This document shows positions 49,064 through 59,900 of a stretch of DNA of 64,000 bases, piece by piece. The stretch's first letter is position 1. Each line of letters opens with the position of its first letter. The notes under the pieces were generated by a model, which was not told where the DNA came from, made no database searches, and saw only the letters and a list, made by a program, of their open reading frames with translations. Position numbers and translations under genes: made by a program. Origin of the DNA: Toxoplasma gondii ME49. Its lineage: Eukaryota > Apicomplexa > Conoidasida > Eucoccidiorida > Sarcocystidae. Location of the stretch: NCBI RefSeq assembly GCF_000006565.2, contig NC_031475.1, positions 4,168,522 to 4,232,521 on the forward strand, given 5' to 3'.

Positions 49064-50957
49064 CTATAGTGCGGAGACCTTCAAATGGAGAATGCAAGCC
49101 TTCCACATGGACACAGCGATGTCTGCATTCTTTCGACTCTCTTCGGTTTCGCAGTCCACACAGTTTCCGTTCCCCAACAGATGTTGTGGCCGCACATGCA
49201 CGTGTTTTCAAAAGAAGAAAGTGAACCCCTCTTACCGCGATCCCTGGGGCTTTGCATTGTTGGTGATCTCGCAGCGAGTTCAGCGCGTTGTGAACAAGAC
49301 ACCGATTTCGCTTCGTGTCTTGCCAGGGCATTGCCCCGTTCCCCGAAAGGAACACCGGGTCCCCCCCATGTTTGAAGCTTTGAGCGGAAACCCCCATCTG
49401 CTGTTCGCCTTCTCCCGCGGTGGTCCTACAGTCTCTTGTCACCTGCGCCACGCTCCCCCCAAAGAGCGGCAGCTGTCGCTCTCCAGCCGTCTGCTCGCTC
49501 CCCGCGGCGTCGCGGTGTGGGCATCTCTCCTCACGCGTTTCTGCATGCACAGACGCGTCGCCCTTTTCCCCTTGCGTCGAGAGACCCCGGTTTCGCGGAC
49601 GAAGAAACGCTGGATCGATGCGCTGAAACTGGTCTTCGTCCCACCGCTTCGTAGCCCACCAGCTGCACTGGCCGCTGAGGTTGTACGCGCGGATCTCCGT
49701 ACATGCGACGTGTCTGCAGTTCTCTGGGGACAGTTCAGCCCGTGCGAAGTCAAATGCATGCACGAGCTCGTGAAGCAGGACCCGCCGCAGCTCGAAGGGA
49801 GACCAAAAGCAGTTGCCGCAAAGCCACACTGTGTGGTAGACTGGCGAGTACCCTCCCCGGTGTGGAGGGGGAGCAGATCCGCGACCTGAGGTTTGGGCAC
49901 AGTCCACCACGATGAGGTCGACGGGAGCTCCCATGGCGGAGAGTGCGTGGACGAGCGTCTTGACTCGCCAGTCGCGAAGCGCGAAGAAACTCCAAAGTTT
50001 CATTTGTTGACGCTGCAGCCACGACAGCGTCTCGTCGCCAAACTGGAGAAGCGGGGAAGTCGGCGAAGCTGTCCGCTGCGACTCCTCGCTTTCTGCGGAC
50101 TTGGAAACGGTCTCCACCTCCGAGCCCCGAGGCGCAGGTGAAACATGCGAAACCGGTGTTGCCTTCTTCCTAGGAGGTGATGCGCCACCTGCGGAGGGGG
50201 TACGATCCTCCTCGCAGCTCGACAAAGACGGAGGCAAGAGAGCGGCACAGGAGGACGCCTCTGCTGCTGCGTTCTGCGTCGCAGAGACGCCGATTCGCTT
50301 GTCTTGCGTTTCCGCGGCCGAGAGAGGTTTTGACATGGATGCAACAGAGGACTGAGAAAGTGGTGCCTGAGCTGCGCAGGCGCTCGCGAGGAAAGCGGAA
50401 CGGCTGTCTGGTGAAGAAGGCGGGGAGGCAGGAGAGGTGCAGGCAGAAGTTGATGTAGACAGAGAAGAGGGAGAGGCAGACGACGTCGGCGGGGCAGCGA
50501 TTCCTGGGACACTGCAGACATTCTCACGGCTTGATGAACCACGATTTCCATATTGATCGGGCTGTTGAAAGGAGCTCTCTTCAGTCTGACGCGATTTAAC
50601 AAGCCATGAAAGCCACCTCCACTCGGAGTGCCAGGAGGTGTCGAGCGCCACGGGGGCCGTGGGAGCGTCAGAAAGAGTCATTTCAGAGTTTCTCAACTTT
50701 GTGGGAGGTTCCGCACAACAGGCCGGAGGCAAGAGCTTTTGCGAACACCGACGAAAGGAAGCAGCGAAGCGAATGGCATCGCAGGAAACCTGGAGCCGGT
50801 TTCTACAGAGAAAGGCGCGACGAGGGGCGAGCGTGAGCCGCCCCTGAGTATCGGGTTTCCCAGGCATGATAAAGGCCTTCGGTTGTTTTTTTTCTGCTTT
50901 AGGAACTACACAGGCATGGGAATTCGCTCGCCACGCAGGTACGACCGTGCACGACAT
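49064..50957 (-). CDS. ATP23: Mitochondrial inner-membrane metalloprotease ATP23 (peptidase M76)
   Basis: Two exons, 49236-50957 and 49064-49129, join in phase; the first in-frame ATG gives 595 residues, while ATG 50868 gives 565 and an Arg-rich, presequence-like start. ATP23 works in the intermembrane space, processing ATP synthase subunit 6 precursors and assisting its assembly in yeast. The zinc site HELVHAFD is at residues 396-403 with the expected neighbours: a D-C-A-Q-T-SG segment before it, VWLCGNCF, and NCRHVACTEIRAYNLSGQC after it. The C-terminal part has CLVHNALNSLRDHQQC and, in exon 2, AVSMWKACILHLK, matching the twin-Cys ends of the family. The protein is more than twice the usual size because of a long Ser/Pro-rich N-terminal region and an approximately 120-residue insertion before the C-terminal cysteines. 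The intron is short (106 bases). Confidence 0.88.
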
Positions 50958-52261
50958 GTAGACAGAACCACACCTTCGCAGTGAAACAGAGAGAGTTACG
51001 AGGGGAGCAACACAAGTTGTACGTCGAGAACAAACAGAGAGTCGCCGCCAGGTGGTCTCGACACGCTTGACCGCGGCCAGATATTCGCGCCCATTCAGCG
51101 TCTGGCCGCGAGTGGCTCGAGAAACGAGAAACGCGGGGGGTCTGAGTGGCACATATATCACCTAGATATTATCGTTATGTGAAAGGCTCGCCACATAAGA
51201 GACATACAGGTCACTGTACGGCAAAGGATGGGAAGTATTAAATGAGCCGCTTCCCGGAAAGGGCGTCCGCAGAGGCTGCGGAGACAGAGACACGCGGCAG
51301 GTGTCCACGGATGTTGCGCTCTCCCGGTTGCGAAGTTCGGGAAACACCACACAAAAAAAGAGCCCTCAGTGGATGCGTGAAATACAGGCCTCCTCACTAA
51401 AGTGAAGATACTTCTCACGCAGAATGAAGAGGTTCGCTTTCTAACCAGAGACAGAACATTGGTCCTCAGGATGGCATTTATCGACCCAGGTTGCATGCAT
51501 GCTCCGGTGAGACCCTGGATAGTTCGGACAGTCGTAGGTGAAGGGTGTGTTAGAGACTTAGACTCGTGTCACCGATTGTCGCCGTTTGATTCACCGCAGC
51601 ATCTAACCTTGTTTCCTTTTGTGTTTAAGGCCGTGTTCCGTGTTAAAAGTTGCAAACAGGCGTGGATTCTCATCCTGTTGCGCGTGCTGGACAGGTAAAC
51701 AACTCCGTGCCTGGGAGAGCGCGCTTCGTTGTTTTTTCGTATTTCTCCTTTTACAGTCACAAGCAGCTGCTGTATGTGGCATTGAACCCTGTAGTCGCGG
51801 ATCTGTTTTACCACGTTGCAACGCTGACGCTTTTTACCCGATCCAGCCTCTGTCGGCGCTTCTAGTTCAGCTGTGTAAACGCGCGACCGCAACATGGCAA
51901 CGCTGAGAGACTGAAACGCTCCAGAAGACCTCCGTGTTTCACAAAATCCCCAATTGTCAGACAGGAGAGTGTGTGTGTACACGTTCCGACGCGTAACCAT
52001 TTGCGTCAGCGAGCCGGTCGGGATGATCAGGTACTTAAGCTTCCTTTACATCCGAGGGAGTAGTTGCATGTACACGAAGGGCGCGCACATATCTGCGCGT
52101 GTAAACACTTCGAGGCATGCGTACGGTTACAAATATTTTGCATGCGATTTTTAGGCGGCTTGCTTTTTTGCCTCATTGTTTCTCTAGGTGGTCTCTTGTG
52201 ACGTGTCTGAGTGCCCCCGGTGTATGGCCCGGGGAACTAGTCACTGCAGGTTCTCTCCATC
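50958..52261. promoter_or_regulatory. Divergent spacer between ATP23 and the DXO-like gene
   Basis: The 1.3 kb should contain both promoters. The frame upstream of the ATP23 start stays open to about 51161 but contains no further ATG. The overlapping TGCATGC words at 51492-51502 are the best regulatory candidate. No coding exon is supported. Confidence 0.45.
51492..51502. promoter_or_regulatory. TGCATGCATGC promoter word
   Basis: Overlapping TGCATGC copies lie in the divergent spacer. GCATGC-type words are established promoter elements in T. gondii and are recognised by ApiAP2 factors in apicomplexans. Position supports a role; no direct evidence here. Confidence 0.4.
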
Positions 52262-53956
52262 ATGCAGGGGTCTTCCGCGCCGGCCGAGATAGGCGACTGT
52301 TTATTCGCGATATCTGCCGATAGCATTGGACGCATAGAGGATTCTCTGCGTACGCCAGGAGCACTGTCTTCACGAAAGTCGTCTGGATCTGGATACTGTG
52401 AAAGGGGTTTTTCGGCATGCTTTAGCGACAGACAGACGGTGGGCTGTTACTCATGGATTGCTCGCGACGATGAACACACGCTTGCGGCGCCGGGCCTCCC
52501 GCCTGTTGTGTCTAGGGCAATAAGCGTGTCACGTGGCCAGTCGTTGAGGGGCCGGGTGATTAAAAAGAGCAGCAGACTGGAGTTCTGTGACGAGAACGCG
52601 TACCACGATCCCGACCATCCTGTCGAGCAGCTCATGTGCTCTGTCGATTCGTGTCAGAGACGGTGGGTATCGAAAGCGGAAGCTTTGGAGCCGCCATGCC
52701 CGTGCGTCCATGTCCTGCGAGAGAAGGCAAATAGGCCAAGGCTTTCCCTGCATCAAGAGTGGAAGCGCGACGAGGCGTTTTCTGGAGAAGGACAGACGCA
52801 GGCGACAGCTTGTGCAATAACCCACGAGGAAACGGGTGTGAAGGGAGGTGGTTTGTGCTTGGGTCAGTTTGATTTTATCACTGACAGGACGAATTTACGG
52901 GCAATGCTGCGTTTCCTGTATCCAGGCCTCACGCGCTACTCTCGACAGGCTTCCATCGATCTCGATGTGTATGGGAACGTATGTGTGATGACGCGGATTT
53001 CTGCCGAAACCCGTGCTCCGGATGTCGGCTACGGGCACAGTTTTGAACACTGCTGCTGCGAGACCCAGACGATTTCACTGGGTGAGAAGGACGCTGTTAA
53101 AGACGACACGTACGAGTTCGTGGACCTTTCGTCTTTCCACTTGATCCAGGCCTTCACACTGTGTGACGCGGTTCGTGTCCTTGTTCGCAGCGAAGTTGAC
53201 GCCTGCAGCCACCCTGTGGCTCTGAGCGTGCCTGAATGTGCAGAAACGTTTCAAGAAAATCGGTTTTTCGGACGGTGCGGTGCGGGCGTTCCCAATCCCG
53301 AGTACATTCCACTGGCTCAGCAAGGGCCCACTCTGTATTTGTCTCGGCAAGAACCGGCGAACCTCACGCCGTTTGAAAGGGCGCTACTTGCTCGGGACGA
53401 AAGGCTGCTCATGGAACTGAAGAGTGTGTCTGAGCGATACGTAAGCGCTATACCGTGGCTAGACATTTATATCCAGATGCGGCTCGGGGATGTCCACAGG
53501 CTTCTTGTGGGGTGTCACACGCAGGGAAAAATTGGGAGAATGGAGCTTCTAACACTCTCCTCTGTAGCGGAAAGGGTTTTCCGGCAGCAGCTGCACACAC
53601 CGACCGTGGCAAGACCTGATCCCGTGAATGACAACCGCCGGTCTCCATGGACAAGCCATGAGTCGAGAAATACTAACAGTTCACGTGCAGAACCGGAGTG
53701 CGCTGCTGAGGTTGTCTACTGGTCGAGGCTGACGTCGCTGTTGTTGCAATTGAAAGAGTTCGCCCTCCAGCACAGGGACGACGACGGAAAGGCATTTCTT
53801 AGAATTGAACTGACTGACGAGACTACGTTTCGCGTCTACCGCCGAGCACATTCCCAACCTCGCGTATCCGTTGAGATTGGCTCGGCCATATTGAAGTGCT
53901 CGTTATCACCGACGAGGTACGGTAGCCAGTCCATTGGTTGCCCCTCTTTGCAGTGA
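52262..53956 (+). CDS. DXO/RAI1-like decapping nuclease
   Basis: A single frame of 564 residues carries, in order, the signature motifs of the DXO/RAI1 PD-(D/E)XK family: motif I arginine in FITDRTNLRAML (R209), motif II G-h-x-h-E as GHSFE (258-262), motif III E-h-D in SEVDA (E311, D313) and motif IV E-h-K in MELKS (E385, K387). Known members remove aberrant, NAD or unmethylated caps and degrade the RNA 5' to 3'. Upstream segments (GCYSWIA, APGLPP, DENAYHDPDHPVEQL) resemble a group of fungal proteins whose database names are often uninformative. The 74-residue gap between motifs III and IV is much longer than in human DXO. A donor at 53917 (AG|GTACGG) and acceptor at 54103 would replace the last 13 residues with a 10-residue end finishing at 54134. 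A later exon cannot be excluded. Localisation is unknown. Confidence 0.8.
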   Translation: MQGSSAPAEIGDCLFAISADSIGRIEDSLRTPGALSSRKSSGSGYCERGFSACFSDRQTVGCYSWIARDDEHTLAAPGLPPVVSRAISVSRGQSLRGRVIKKSSRLEFCDENAYHDPDHPVEQLMCSVDSCQRRWVSKAEALEPPCPCVHVLREKANRPRLSLHQEWKRDEAFSGEGQTQATACAITHEETGVKGGGLCLGQFDFITDRTNLRAMLRFLYPGLTRYSRQASIDLDVYGNVCVMTRISAETRAPDVGYGHSFEHCCCETQTISLGEKDAVKDDTYEFVDLSSFHLIQAFTLCDAVRVLVRSEVDACSHPVALSVPECAETFQENRFFGRCGAGVPNPEYIPLAQQGPTLYLSRQEPANLTPFERALLARDERLLMELKSVSERYVSAIPWLDIYIQMRLGDVHRLLVGCHTQGKIGRMELLTLSSVAERVFRQQLHTPTVARPDPVNDNRRSPWTSHESRNTNSSRAEPECAAEVVYWSRLTSLLLQLKEFALQHRDDDGKAFLRIELTDETTFRVYRRAHSQPRVSVEIGSAILKCSLSPTRYGSQSIGCPSLQ

Positions 53957-56329
53957 CCAGATTTCCTCTGCAATTTTGTGGTGAAACAAACGCAGAACAT
54001 CTCCGCGTCATGCAAACGTCAATAAAGGTGGCTTCTGGGAATATTTGTTTGCACACCAAACAGCGCAAGCCGAAGTTTTTGTGGTCAGTTTCCTCTGTTG
54101 CAGGTACCATTTGAGGGGTGTGCTATTTCGTTGACACCACTGCGCAAAAACGGGATTGCAGATCTGTCCCATTGTTCACTGTGTGCTACGACCTGTGCTC
54201 CTGTGGCATTCTCCCGTATCAATCCTGCCTTGAGTTCGAGAAGGCTCTTAACGCTGTCTCGAAGAAGCTCCCCTGCGTCTTGGATTCGGATCCGGTCCGC
54301 ATGTGACCGGGCGACATCCCCATGCGCCGCTTTTTACGCCCTAGAGCTGCTCCACGAATCTTTGCCAATGAAAGTATTATATCATCAGGCTTGCTGAACC
54401 CGGAGGAGGGAGGTGCCACTACTTATCTGAATCCTGCTGGAGGTTCTGTGAAGCAGTCGTTGCCCTCCCGGAAGCAGCCCATACTTCCTGGAACGTTTCG
54501 TAAATATCGTTGTTCTTGCTTAGCCCAAAAGCTGTTTTCCTCTAGAGACAGCGATAAAACGGTTTTTACTCAACTTCAGTGTAGGCGACGTCCTAAAATG
54601 AGCGTTGCTACGGGTCATTCCTGGAGCGAGACACATTCCGTCGAGCCTCGTATTGGTATGTCACAGTCAGAACTCCCGCCACAAGACTAGAATATCAAGG
54701 TGCGTGAGGAAGGCACTTGTGAGTGTTGCTGTGTCTTCTCAAAATGACAAAGGAAAACGCGGGGAATACAGATGAGATCATGGACGCCGCATGGGGGTGC
54801 CCACTCCTAATTCCCTCCCTTGTATGCCTGCCGTTACACAAACAACAGTATTCAGTAACGGTTTGCATCGACTAGTGGATGGTTGTAAAAATCATAGGGG
54901 AGAGACGTCGAAACAGCAATACAGCGTATTATCTCCCTATCGCGATGTTTCAATGGCACACTGCGGTGGGCTGCTTCATGAGAGTTGCGTTCTCCACAGC
55001 CAGATTCTGGTAGGCCTTGTGCCATCATACACGCGTCACGCAGGAACACTCGGATCTCATGAACTTCGAATTTTATCTGAAGGAGGAATAAACACCGGGA
55101 TTTGTGAGAACGCGACGGCTGGCTGCAGCAGCCGTTCGTATGAAACACACGGGGACCATGTTTCGCCACTACGGTGTGTAGTTCTCCGGTCATCAAGCTT
55201 TGGAGCCTTCTCCAGAAGTCTCAGTTGATATGGCCACACAAGAACTTTTATGGTGTCCATTCCATTCGCCTAGTCTCTTTTGGCAGGCAGTTCTGTGACA
55301 TGAAAGTGGTCGTCGCACGTACGTGCCATCTCTCGCGAAACCATGTCAGGTGGTTCGCTCTTTCGTGGTACGAGCTAGCCTCGGGGACCTCCCCAGAAAG
55401 TGGCACCTTGTGTGTGTGCTGGCCAGAGGAGCCCATAAAGAAGCATCTGACAGCCTTGGATGCTATTTTGCCTCCTGGAAACACGATGACCTTGAAATTC
55501 ACGGTAAAACACATATCCTGCGCCCTCCCCCCACCCAGTTGGACGGTGTTGTTCGAGCGGAAGGCGGCAGGATCAGCTGCGAAGAGACGTCACTCGACGG
55601 CGCCCCACAAAGGGAGAATAGGGAGACCTGTCGGAGCGCCCCAGTGAATCGTTAAGCCTGATCCACATCTTTTCCCGTCTCTTCGAACACCACAGTTTGC
55701 GGCCGGCGTGGGGTGTCTGAGTCGCGCGCGCTGTGCGAGGGGTGATACGCGCCATCCGCGCGCTGTGCTGAAACTGTGAAAAAGCCAACGACTTCTTCGC
55801 CTTTTGCGCAGTGCAAAGGCACATGGGGTCTCCTTCCCCCCTCTCTCCCCCCACCGTTTCTCCCCACTTCGTTTCCCCCGAAATTGGGCGGCGGCCAGGG
55901 TTCTGCGCGTTTACGGATCTTCTGCGTACATTGACCGGAGTGAGCAACTGGCGGACGCTTTCGAACGCGCGGCGGCGGATTTTTTCTCCCGTGCTCTCCA
56001 CTTTGTTCACCACGCACTCTTTTCGGGAAGTTTTTGAAGAGGGAAGTTTCTCTTCGTTCTCTCCAAGGGTTGCGGCGGTTTGCTTGGGGGTGAAAGCGGT
56101 TGCATCGGTACAGCGTAGACCCGTTGTGCAAAGTGCCAGTCTGCGGTTTCTTCAACCAGTTTTGTCGCGTATCACCACCGCTCTTTTTAAGGGCACGCGA
56201 CACACAGCAGGGTCTGCTGTTGCTCGTTTTGCCCCGCAGACATTTCGTGTTTTCCTCGTTCTCGAGTTTTTGTGGTGGGGCGCTGGCGGCTCTCGCGCGC
56301 GTGCGCCTTGTGAGAACGGTTCACAGAAA
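53957..56329. other. Intergenic stretch and NAC beta 5' region
   Basis: The 2.4 kb contains the DXO-like gene's 3' region and the probable promoter and 5' UTR of the NAC beta gene. Frames at 54118-54306 and 54322-54690 look slightly protein-like but could not be joined in phase to the DXO-like gene. The NAC frame is open upstream from 55811, but its composition before 56330 is that of UTR. Confidence 0.4.
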
Positions 56330-56902
56330 ATGGAAGAGGAATTGACCCCAGAAATACTCGCCGCCCGCGCGAAGCTGCGGGAGCGGTTTGGACAGGCTTC
56401 CCAGCAGCTCGGCGGCAAGGGGACTGCTCGCAGAAAGACCAAGAAGGCCCACAAGTCGGTCGTCGTTGACGACAAAAAGCTCCAGCTCACACTGAAACGG
56501 CTGGGAGTCTCGACCATCTATGGCATCGAGGAGGTTCTCATGATTCAGGACAACGGCAAGGCTCTTCAATTCCTTACCCCCAAGGTGCAAGCCGCCCCTG
56601 CGGCCAACACTTACGTCGTTTCGGGCCACTACGAGGAGAGGCCGAATATGTTTCCCGGCGGACTTCCGGGCATGTTCTCCCAGCGAGGCGCCGGAGCGGG
56701 GGGAATGAACTTTGACACTTCCCTGATCACTCCGGAGATGCTCCGCCAGCTGCAGCAGCACATGTCTGCCTTGAAGACGGGTGCGGGCGGTGCTGAAGGA
56801 GCGGCCGCAGGCGAAGGCGCCGAGACTGGCGACGCCAGCAAGAAGGGAGATGATGACGTCCCCGAGCTTGTGCAGAACTTCGAGGATGTTTCAGAGCAAT
56901 GA
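56330..56902 (+). CDS. Nascent polypeptide-associated complex subunit beta (BTF3 homologue)
   Basis: A single exon encodes 190 residues. NAC beta with NAC alpha binds the ribosome near the exit tunnel and shields nascent chains in the cytosol. The ribosome-binding signature GGKGTARRKTKKAHK is at 28-42. The NAC domain follows (KKLQLTLKRLGVSTIYGIEE, then MIQDNGKALQFLTPKVQ and NTYVVSGHYEE) to about residue 103. The C-terminus has the usual DDDVPELVQNFEDV ending after an Ala/Gly-rich linker. Length is normal for the family. The start is chosen at 56330 because the conserved N-terminus begins there, although the frame is open further upstream. No intron was seen in the coding part. Confidence 0.95.
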   Translation: MEEELTPEILAARAKLRERFGQASQQLGGKGTARRKTKKAHKSVVVDDKKLQLTLKRLGVSTIYGIEEVLMIQDNGKALQFLTPKVQAAPAANTYVVSGHYEERPNMFPGGLPGMFSQRGAGAGGMNFDTSLITPEMLRQLQQHMSALKTGAGGAEGAAAGEGAETGDASKKGDDDVPELVQNFEDVSEQ

Positions 56903-59900
56903 AGGCTCGCGGATCCAGTTGCCCAAGTTTATGACATGTTGCTCAACACAAGAATGTACACGAACAGTTTCGACGATGTCGAGGATTGAGATGCTCGTCA
57001 AAAAACTCTTGCTGCGACTCTAATTTCTTGTTTGCCATGCAGCAAAAGCGACACGGTGCCTGCGGTCTACATTTTCCAGAGATGCAACCTTCGTGTTCCA
57101 CTTACCTCCCTGGTTACTGGGGAGCTGACGCCCAAGCGGAAGATATAGGAAAGACAGCGAGTCACTACTGGGTCAACACTTCGTCAGGGAGAGTAGGATG
57201 CTATTAGGCAGGTTGCTTAGTAACGCCGTTATGACAACTTTTGTGGAGACGATTAGTAAGAGTCGGGGCAGTAAAAAGCAGGTGTTAGCGACACTGACAG
57301 TGATGGGGCAGCGTCAGACCGGGGAACCCGCTGTACGTAGCTAGGTGGTGTCTGAGCACCGCTGAACACTTAGACTGAATCAGTTTCGAAGAATCACTAA
57401 TTGTACGACAGTGACCTGCGGTGAAATGAAGAGCCAAAATGTTAACATTTAGATGCGCCATTAGTCATGGGCACTGATACGTAGCGATAGAATGTCCTAT
57501 CTAGCAGAGGGCGTGTAAACTTTCGCTGACAGCTGAGATTGATGGAGAGGCCCACAAACAACACAATTGCTGTCAGCACGTGACGTTCTGAAGGTCAGCT
57601 CGTAGAAGTGCTGTATCGAGGTCGAGTTGGTGACCGGGTGATACAGAGTGCGTTAGTGAACACAGAAAGCTGGTGGATTTGGCCATTTCTATGCTATGCT
57701 ACTGCATCGTAGCAAAACACTGAATCTCAGCATTTACCGAGAAACTTCACCTGCCAGTTGGTATACGATGGCCGGTTGCGATGTATCAAATGAGGCAGTG
57801 TAACAAAGCACCGCTAATGATCTTTGTAGGGCGCGGCGGTGTCCAGTGAAACAGAAGTTAGGTACAGGTCTGAGAAAGTCTGCGCAGAAGCTTTCTGTGA
57901 ACGAAAGCAACGCGTTCAATCTCTTGGCCGCTTTCTTGTAGCTCCATCTGTCTCGCAGAGGCGTTCCTTCGCGTGCACAGGATCATTTCGAGAGCGAAGA
58001 CCCGCTGTGCATAGGCTGCTCACCCCCAAATTCTGATTTTGGTTATCACCCTTCGTTCCTTTCGAATGGCGAATGGTAGAGGGAGGCATATCGTCATCAC
58101 CGAGGAATTACTTTCCGTGAAACGATGGATACAGCTTGCAAGTGCCTGCAACAACGTTATATCGTTCATTTAGACGTAGTGTTCTTTTGCCGAGCCTCAT
58201 GCCAACATCCTCCCTGTCCGCTTGTCGACATTAGTCGTAATCGGAACAGACTTCAGTGTATTCACCTCTTTTTGAGTACTCAGATCTCTTCGAGTGAATT
58301 TTCGGGCACGCTGTACAATCACTCTGTTCTGAATCCAAAGCTGGCTCCAGCGTTCGATGTTGTCGGCACCGCAGAAGTCTGCGCCTGCTGCGGCCACACA
58401 TCACATGGGAATTTAGGTCGCTGAAATGCCTTGCCAGGAAATCCAGTGTTCTGCTGACAAATTTGCCATCCCTATCAATGAGCCAAACATCGCCTGGTGA
58501 TTCATGACCTAAGCGACCCAGGCGCCCCGTACTCATATACGTCCGAAACATCTATAGTGTGGATGGAAAAAATTCATTAACCCTATATCCTAAAGCGACC
58601 TGCACAGGAAGCGACGGTTCTCTGTGTTTGGCTAGGCTTTTAGATTCGTCCCTCGCTAAAATAACTTATCGCGGAGACAAGCACGACTTCTCGGGTGTCA
58701 CGAGAGCGATAACAGCCAATAGTATTTTTTAAAGCTGGGAAACGGGCTGGACTCATACAATTTTAATTACCATTACACCACCATCAGCCAGTTGCGACAC
58801 TAGGTGACTGCCAATCTCGCCCTTCCTTTGCCCAGAATCTGGGGTCTCGTTGCACTGGTGCTGTACTGACTGCTTCATTTTCCCCTTGCGAATAAAGAAT
58901 CTGTCACACACAGTGGAAAAAGCTTGATAAAGTAGTCTTTTTAGTCTGCCTATGAGTGTAACAGCCTCACGGAAAGCGGGCAAACTCCGATGGAACCATG
59001 GTCTCCAGCTCGCTTACTGGCCGCGCCCAGGTTCCGAGAAGTCACAACCTCGCACCTGTACAGCGCTTTCTGAGCAGCTCTGCGTTTCCCAACGCTTGCA
59101 GACACATGTTGAAACGAAGATGAGACAATTTACTAGACGGCTTCACTTCAAAAGCTTGCGAGGCTTCTAGGCTGGGGCTCAACGGTTAGCCTATCATTTC
59201 TGCCCCCCCCCCCCACATTTACCCAGCAGGGTCCGGTGCGCAGTCGGCCAAAAACCCATTTTTCTGAGAAGCCGTAAGTTCCTTTGGAGGCAACCGAGAT
59301 CCGTTAGAAACTCTTGCATGCGTCTCCCTATCACCATCTTTTCTGACTCAGTGTGAATTCCACGAGGACTGCTACCAGTGTCAGGCAGGGGCCACTTTCC
59401 CGGAGTGGCATTTTAGTTGCCGTTGGCCGCCAGGTCCCGAAAGGGGACCTGCGTTCGACTTTTCTCTCGCGCGCCCGGACACCGTTATCCTCGATTCGAT
59501 GCTACTTACCCGGCCAATACCTCTCTCCTTTTCTTTTGTCTGGCTTTTTCTTTTCTGAGTAGGAGATAATTTGCAGCGAACGCAGAGGAGTGACAATGCG
59601 GCGTGGCTGCGAAAGAACACGCTGAACAGCTGATGCGCGTTCGTCCGTTGGTGAGAAAACACGCAACCGTGTAAAATTCGGAGACCGTTGACGTAGAGTC
59701 GATGCAACACCGCGACGGGGGTAGAATCTTTTCTAGCCAGAGAGGGGGCTGACCTTTGCAACTCCGACAGCGTGGCAAGATTCCGTGTTAACGCCCGCTC
59801 GTGGCCTCAGGCATCACCGAGAGTTTTTCATAGAGGTGGAGTCTCCTTTCCGGTTTGTTCTTTTTTGTAACGCGCTTGGCCGTAATTTGTCAGCCGCCTT

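Noticed and set aside
54118..54690. Frames that might be further exons of the DXO-like gene.
   Set aside because: From the donor at 53917 the acceptor at 54103 leads to a stop after ten residues, and no other in-phase route was found.
55811..56329. N-terminal extension of the NAC beta frame by 173 codons.
   Set aside because: NAC beta proteins begin at the conserved region near 56330; the upstream part is pyrimidine-derived low complexity typical of a 5' UTR.
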